DNA of 10,014 nucleotides from an uncultured Eubacteriales bacterium (GTDB taxonomy: Bacteria; Bacillota_A; Clostridia; Peptostreptococcales; Anaerovoracaceae): positions 1-10,014 of the forward strand of contig CACYHM010000056.1 in the NCBI GenBank assembly GCA_902774195.1, in the 5' to 3' direction. Every line of letters starts with the position of its first letter. The first letter of the stretch is position 1. Shown one piece after another: positions 6,081 to 10,014 of this stretch. The translations under genes were made by a program, and so were the position numbers. The notes under the pieces are model-generated. The model saw nothing but the letters and a program-made list of their open reading frames with translations. It ran no database searches and had not been told where the DNA came from.

Positions 6081-6836
6081 TCACTTTACCGCTCTTAAGC
6101 AGAACATCCTGTCGGGCATGTAGAACTGATCCTTCACTGCGTAGAGTCTGTCGCCCGCAGACCTGTCTGCTTCGACCTCGCTGAATCCAAGTTCCTTAAG
6201 TATCCCCACATCCCATTCAGGACGTTCGAGTGAACTTACCGAAAGCATGTGATAAATGCTGTGACATTCTTCCACGAGAGAATCATCGACATTGACATGC
6301 GCGAGATTCTCCATCTGATCGTATTTATGAAAGCCCTTTGCGTACTCTGCATCGTAGTTGAGCAGCACTCCGCCGGGCTTCAGTACCCTGTGCCACTCTC
6401 CGTACGCTTCCGCAGGGTGCGGGAGGGTCCAGGTAAGGTTCCGTGAGATAACAGCATCGAAGAAGCCCTCCGGAAAATCCGGGTGTTCGGCATCCATTAC
6501 ATGAAATTCAGCCTCAGCAGCATGATGTATGCCGCAGAGCTGTTTTGCTTTCGAGATCATGTCCGGCGTGAGATCGATGCCGGTCATCCTGTATCCCAGC
6601 GGTGCGAGAACCATCTCAAAAAAGCCGGATCCGCAGCCGACATCCAGTACCCTGAGTCCATCTCCTGCCGGAAGCCGCTCTGCGATCTCATTTCTCCACA
6701 GCTCAGCTTTGTAACTGTGCGCTTCATCATGTTTATGCTCGGAAAAAGAACCGGCCCGTTTTGACCAGTACGATGTGACTGCGTTTTTTATGCCTCCGGA
6801 TTCTTTTTCAAAAGGTATGCCGGTCAGATCACTCAT
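6081..6836 (-). CDS. Class I SAM-dependent methyltransferase (first of two paralogues)
   Basis: A complete 251-residue Rossmann-fold methyltransferase, expected to be cytoplasmic. The SAM-binding motif I is LDVGCGSGF (64-72). The acidic residue at the end of strand 2 is D88 (TGIDLTPDM), and D115 in MDAEH is the likely adenine-ring contact. Strand 4 is FDAVISRNLTWTLPHP (126-141), followed by the HRVLKPGGVLLN motif (149-160). The start ATG at 6836 has AGAAGGA about 11 bases upstream. The N-terminus (YWSKRAGSFSEH, 23-34) and the NLTW-LPHP block closely match the second methyltransferase on the other strand. It is the first gene of the importer operon, 67 bases before the binding-protein gene, so its substrate may be the transported molecule or a precursor. 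The target cannot be read from the sequence; small-molecule methylation is the likeliest. Confidence 0.88.
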   Translation of the reverse strand: MSDLTGIPFEKESGGIKNAVTSYWSKRAGSFSEHKHDEAHSYKAELWRNEIAERLPAGDGLRVLDVGCGSGFFEMVLAPLGYRMTGIDLTPDMISKAKQLCGIHHAAEAEFHVMDAEHPDFPEGFFDAVISRNLTWTLPHPAEAYGEWHRVLKPGGVLLNYDAEYAKGFHKYDQMENLAHVNVDDSLVEECHSIYHMLSVSSLERPEWDVGILKELGFSEVEADRSAGDRLYAVKDQFYMPDRMFCLRAVK

Positions 6837-6889
6837 TTAGAATTATTCCTTCTGATTAGTTTTCTTTAACAGTCTATTGGAGTTATTAA

Positions 6890-6898
6890 AATCTAACA
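6890..6898 (-). promoter_or_regulatory. Possible extended -10 promoter of the methyltransferase-importer operon
   Basis: The minus strand reads TGTTAGATT: TGn plus TAGATT, four of six matches to TATAAT. Transcription would start near 6883, about 47 bases before the ATG at 6836. The C/G tract at 6901-6912 lies where a -35/-10 spacer would be. A separate, good -35-like TTGACA occurs at 6964-6959 on the same strand but has no clear -10 partner. Either could be used. Confidence 0.3.
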
Positions 6899-6964
6899 AG
6901 CCGGGGTGGGGGATATTGTGTATCAAAAAAAGCAATGAACAGAAGGTATTCATGCACTTGTCAA

Positions 6965-6976
6965 CCCCCATGGGGG
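6965..6976. promoter_or_regulatory. CCCCCATGGGGG palindrome, candidate operator in the divergent promoter region
   Basis: A perfect 12-base palindrome of G/C tracts lies between the two divergent methyltransferase genes. It abuts a TTGTCAA sequence (6958-6964) that reads as a -35-like box in both directions. On the plus strand the -35-like TTGTCA (6958-6963) and a -10-like TACAGT (6985-6990) are 21 bases apart with the palindrome inside the spacer. A second G-rich run, ccggggtggggg, lies at 6901-6912. G/C-tract operators are known for metal sensors of the CsoR/RcnR family, and overlong spacers for MerR-family promoters; neither regulator gene is in the window. The palindrome is certain, the role inferred. 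Confidence 0.45.
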
Positions 6977-7012
6977 CTTACGGGTACAGTTTCGTTCTGT
7001 TATCGTTGCATC

Positions 7013-7783
7013 ATGGATCATGTTTTATTCGAAACGAACCTGGCTTACTGGTCGCAGAGATCGGCAAGCTACTCAGATGTCAATAAAGAAGAGCTTGCAG
7101 GCATCAGCAGGCACAGCTGGTCATCAGTCCTGCACGAAGAGATATACTCGCATTTTCCGGACAGATCTCCGGAAAACATCAGTGTGCTCGATGTCGGGAC
7201 CGGCCCGGGTTTTTTTGCGATACTGCTTGCAGAATCAGGTTTTCATGTCACAGCTGTGGACATGACTCCCGAAATGCTCGATGAAGCAAGGCAGAACGCC
7301 GGGCTGCTGGCCGAAAAGATAGACTTCCGGGAAATGAACGCCGAGGATCTCTGCCTCCGGGATGGTTCTTACGATGTAGTAGTATCCCGGAATCTCACAT
7401 GGAATCTGCCGCACCCGGATAAAGCATATTCGGAATGGCGCAGGGTTTTGCGTCCGGACGGATTGCTTCTTAATTTCGATTCCAACTGGTACAGCTATCT
7501 TTTTGACGAGACGGCGCGAAAAAAATATGAAGAAGACCGGATCAGCAGCGCTGATCTTGGTCTGGGCGATCAGAATGTAGGCGAGAACTTTGATGTCATG
7601 GAGAATATTGCCCTCAGCATGCCCCTTTCCGGTGTGTCTAGGCCTGCCTGGGATCGTGAGATCCTTGCCCGGCTGGGTTTTTCTGTTCACGTCAACGAGG
7701 ATATATGGAAGGATGTATGGACGATGCAGGAGAAGACCAATTTCGCTTCGACTCCTATGTTCATGATCTCAGCTGCGTTATGA
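7013..7783 (+). CDS. Class I SAM-dependent methyltransferase (second paralogue)
   Basis: A 256-residue cytoplasmic methyltransferase homologous to the one at 6081-6836. Motif I is LDVGTGPGF (59-67), the strand-2 acid is D83 in AVDMTPEM, and N109-A-E-D follows. The block VVVSRNLTWNLPHP (122-135) and YSEWRRVLRPDG (139-150) share most residues with the paralogue: about 25 of 36 positions by eye over this stretch. The C-terminal SRPAWDREILARLGF also matches. The ATG at 7013 is chosen because homology begins at YWSQRSASYS (12-21). The longer frame back to 6935 would translate the palindrome region into an implausible sequence. No clear ribosome binding site precedes 7013, so translation may be weak or need few leader bases. 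The gene overlaps the MATE start by ATGA, so it is coupled to an exporter, whereas its twin is coupled to an importer. Confidence 0.87.
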   Translation: MDHVLFETNLAYWSQRSASYSDVNKEELAGISRHSWSSVLHEEIYSHFPDRSPENISVLDVGTGPGFFAILLAESGFHVTAVDMTPEMLDEARQNAGLLAEKIDFREMNAEDLCLRDGSYDVVVSRNLTWNLPHPDKAYSEWRRVLRPDGLLLNFDSNWYSYLFDETARKKYEEDRISSADLGLGDQNVGENFDVMENIALSMPLSGVSRPAWDREILARLGFSVHVNEDIWKDVWTMQEKTNFASTPMFMISAAL

Positions 7784-9165
7784 AATATCTATCCCGGAAG
7801 TCCGGCAGAAACAGTAATATCGACATGACATACGGGCCGGTCACCGGCCCGCTTATACTGTACATGCTCCCCTTGCTTGGCAGCGGTATTCTCCAGCAGC
7901 TATACAACACCGTTGATTTCATTTTTATCGGCAATCTTCTCGACAAGACTGCTGCCGCCGCAGTCGGCGCCAGCAGTTCTCTCATATATTGCACAACAGG
8001 ACTGTTTCTGGGCATATCTGTCGGGACAAGCGTTGTGATGTCCCACGCATTCGGCGCAGGCGACACAGAGAAAGCTGACAGAGCGCTGCATACATCCGCA
8101 GCCTTTGCGATCATCGGAGGTCCCGTTCTCTCAGTGGTGACGATCGTTTTCTCACCGCAGATCCTGCGAATACTGAATACACCGGAAAATGTCATTCCGG
8201 CTGCTGTTGTCTACATGAGGATATACATGCTCAGCGTCCCCGCGAGCGTTCTTTACAATATGTTCTCCGGCGCGGTCCGCGCCACAGGAGACTCGGCTGC
8301 CCCGTTCCGGATCCTGGCGGCATGCGGAGTCGCAAACGTGGCCCTCGATGCGCTGTTTCTGATCGTGATCCCTCTCGGAGTCGCCGGTGTTGCCTGGGCT
8401 ACTCTGATCTCGCAGCTGCTCTCAGCTGTGCTCATAGCGCATGTCCTTCGCCGCAGGGACGGGGTACTGTATCTGAGACCTTCATCCATAAGCATATATC
8501 TTCCCGTGCTCAAGAGTATTCTGCGGATCGGCATCCCCGCAGGGATACAGACAGTACTGATCACCTTCTCGAACATCATAGTCCAGTACTATGTAAACGG
8601 GCTCGGTGAAGTCTCCGTAGCTGCTTTTGCGACTTACTATAAACTTGAAAATTTAATATATCTGCCTCTGCTGGCATTCGGCCAGTGCTCAACAGTCTTT
8701 GCAGGACAGAACACCGGCGCTCAGCAGTACCCCCGTATACGAAAGGGGAGCAACCGGCTGCTGCTGTTATGCGCAGCCGTGACTGTTGCTGTAACAGGGA
8801 CGATCCTTCTGATTCCGGAGACTGTTTTCGGATGGTTCATGAATGATCCTGAAGTCGTGGAGTGTGCCGTCTCGATCGCGATGATCACGTTTCCATTCTA
8901 CTGGCTGTATTCATTCATTGAAGTCTACGGGGGCAGCGTAAGAGGAATGGGGTACTCGATCACCTCAATGCTGATCACTATATCCAATATATGCATACTC
9001 CGCATAATCCTTCTTGCGGTTTTTTCATCAAAGTCAGCGTCACTCGGCAAGATCGCATCAGTCTATCCATTGACCTGGGGCGGAGCGGCTGTCTGCTTTG
9101 CGGCAGCATTTATCCTGATCCTTCACAAAAAACTGTCTGCGCACCGTCCGCGTTTGTGCCAGTAG
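7780..9165 (+). CDS. MATE-family efflux transporter
   Basis: This is a cation-coupled exporter of the cytoplasmic membrane, 461 residues, the usual MATE length, with about 12 membrane segments in two halves. N-terminal family signatures are MTYGPVTGPL (16-25), LPLLGSGILQQLYNTVDFI (30-48) and AAVGASSSL (60-68). The half-repeat is visible as SGAVRATGDS (163-172) in the first half and GGSVRGMGYS near the end. The second half starts at about ILRIGIPAGIQTV. ATG 7780 overlaps the methyltransferase stop (ATGA) and lacks its own ribosome binding site, so coupling is likely; an internal ATG at 7825 just before the conserved block is an alternative. MATE proteins export drugs, toxins or small metabolites. 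Pairing with a methyltransferase suggests export or detoxification of its product. The stop codon directly abuts the regulator remnant downstream, so the extreme C-terminus could have been altered by the same event. Confidence 0.92.
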   Translation: MKYLSRKSGRNSNIDMTYGPVTGPLILYMLPLLGSGILQQLYNTVDFIFIGNLLDKTAAAAVGASSSLIYCTTGLFLGISVGTSVVMSHAFGAGDTEKADRALHTSAAFAIIGGPVLSVVTIVFSPQILRILNTPENVIPAAVVYMRIYMLSVPASVLYNMFSGAVRATGDSAAPFRILAACGVANVALDALFLIVIPLGVAGVAWATLISQLLSAVLIAHVLRRRDGVLYLRPSSISIYLPVLKSILRIGIPAGIQTVLITFSNIIVQYYVNGLGEVSVAAFATYYKLENLIYLPLLAFGQCSTVFAGQNTGAQQYPRIRKGSNRLLLLCAAVTVAVTGTILLIPETVFGWFMNDPEVVECAVSIAMITFPFYWLYSFIEVYGGSVRGMGYSITSMLITISNICILRIILLAVFSSKSASLGKIASVYPLTWGGAAVCFAAAFILILHKKLSAHRPRLCQ

Positions 9166-9201
9166 CTGTATCCAAAACTTATCTTTCGAATTCAGGTCTC
9201 C

Positions 9202-10014
9202 ATGCAGCAAACTGTAGAGGAAGAGATCGGTTTTACCATCTTCGAGAGAAGCGGCAAAGGAGCGGCTATGACACCGGTAGGAGAGCAGTTCGTTCTTACG
9301 ATCGCATCTCTTCGCGACCAGATGAAACGCGCAATAGAGCAGGGACAGAATTTCAGCGCGAAATATAAAGACAGCATATCCATCAACATGATGACCAGGA
9401 GTTCCCTGTACTTCCTTCCTGAAGCAATACAGCTCATGGCAGATGCTCATCCGGACGTACAGATAGAGCCTCAGTTCCTGTATAACGGCGGGCTTGAGGC
9501 TTTTCTGAAGAATGAATCAGATATACATTTCACACTTGAGGAGCTGACACACCAGATTCCGTCAATAAAAGTGCACAAGCTTTTCATAAGCCGCATTTAT
9601 CTGATAGCTCGCAGAGATGATCCTCTGGCCGGGAATGACCTGCTCACTGAAGAAAATCTGTACGGCCGCACTCTTATGGTGGGAGGCGGTTCTTCTGCTG
9701 CACTCAGGGCTGTCCAGCAGTGTCTCATTTCTTCAGGCCGCATAGACTATTTCAACAGTCACGATCACGATACGACTCTTACCAGCGTCGCGGCAGGCAG
9801 AGGCGTATGCCTTGCTCCGGGTTTCCTCAACGATCACAGCGGGCAATTTGCCTGGATCCCTTTCGACTGCAGCGAGGCATTCTCGTGTGTACTCTGCACA
9901 CACAAAAACGACGCCCGCGAGAGCGTCGCTGATTTCGTAAAAAATACTGCAGAGTCTATACAGAGAAGCCGCTGCATTTCCGCTGTAGCTCTGTTGTCGA
10001 TCGGCAGGTCAGGT
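9202..10014 (+). pseudogene. LysR-type transcriptional regulator lacking its N-terminal part (runs off the window)
   Basis: The frame is open from the MATE stop (9163-9165) to the right edge. From ATG 9202 it reads MQQTVEEEIGFTIFERSGKG, then MTPVGEQF, which is the end of a LysR helix-turn-helix domain and start of the linker helix. The effector-binding domain follows (SISINMMTRSSLYFLPEAIQL at about 56-76; DPLA near 143; LTSVAAGRGVCLAPGF, about 193-208), 271 codons to the edge. A normal LysR protein has roughly 30 more residues before this point, covering the first helices of the DNA-binding domain. At most 12 extra in-frame codons (9166-9201, LYPKLIFRIQVS) exist before the MATE stop, with no ATG, GTG or TTG among them. 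A weak AGGT precedes 9202. The rest shows no frameshift. It is most likely a 5'-truncated gene; an assembly or sequencing deletion, or a dimerising form without DNA binding, is also possible. Confidence 0.72.

Noticed and set aside
6965..6976. CCCCCATGGGGG palindrome as an intrinsic terminator
   Set aside because: It lies between divergent genes with nothing to terminate, has no loop to speak of and no following T tract.
6935..7012. Longer start for the second methyltransferase at 6935
   Set aside because: The added residues translate the G/C palindrome and promoter region and have no counterpart in the paralogue.
7235..7690. 151-codon minus-strand frame opposite the second methyltransferase
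   Set aside because: It is antisense to a gene with a clear homologue in the same window and shows no domain or start signal.

Overview
The window looks like chromosomal DNA of an anaerobic, low-to-mid GC Gram-positive bacterium, probably a member of the Clostridia. This rests on strong AGGAGG-type ribosome binding sites, frequent ATA codons, a lipoprotein signal on the binding protein, and a small peptide with a Firmicute-style double-glycine leader. No ribosomal or taxonomic marker gene is present, so this is an inference. I saw no tRNA, rRNA, CRISPR array, insertion sequence or phage gene.

The core is a transport and methyltransferase locus built around a divergent intergenic region (6837-7012). 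Leftward from it run a class I SAM-dependent methyltransferase (6081-6836), a lipoprotein substrate-binding protein (4493-6013), two membrane permeases (3535-4461 and 2717-3466) and two short ATPases (1940-2707 and 1215-1943). Together these five transport genes are a complete nickel/peptide-type (NikABCDE/DppABCDF) ABC importer. Rightward run a second, paralogous methyltransferase (7013-7783) and a MATE-family exporter (7780-9165), whose start overlaps the methyltransferase stop. Immediately after the MATE stop is the reading frame of a LysR-type regulator that lacks the first part of its DNA-binding domain and runs off the window edge.

The layout of importer, exporter and two related methyltransferases sharing one regulatory region suggests that a small molecule is methylated and moved in both directions. 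A metal-chelating compound is one possibility, but no metallophore biosynthesis gene is visible and the substrate cannot be read from the sequence.

The left end (1-1060) holds three small leftward genes: a 63-residue peptide with a double-glycine leader, with its own extended -10 promoter and a strong ribosome binding site; a stand-alone TfoX N-terminal-domain protein; and the first 99 residues of a nitrilase. The leader of the TfoX-like gene contains repeats and hairpins, one of which can pair with its ribosome binding site, so it is a candidate cis-acting RNA switch.
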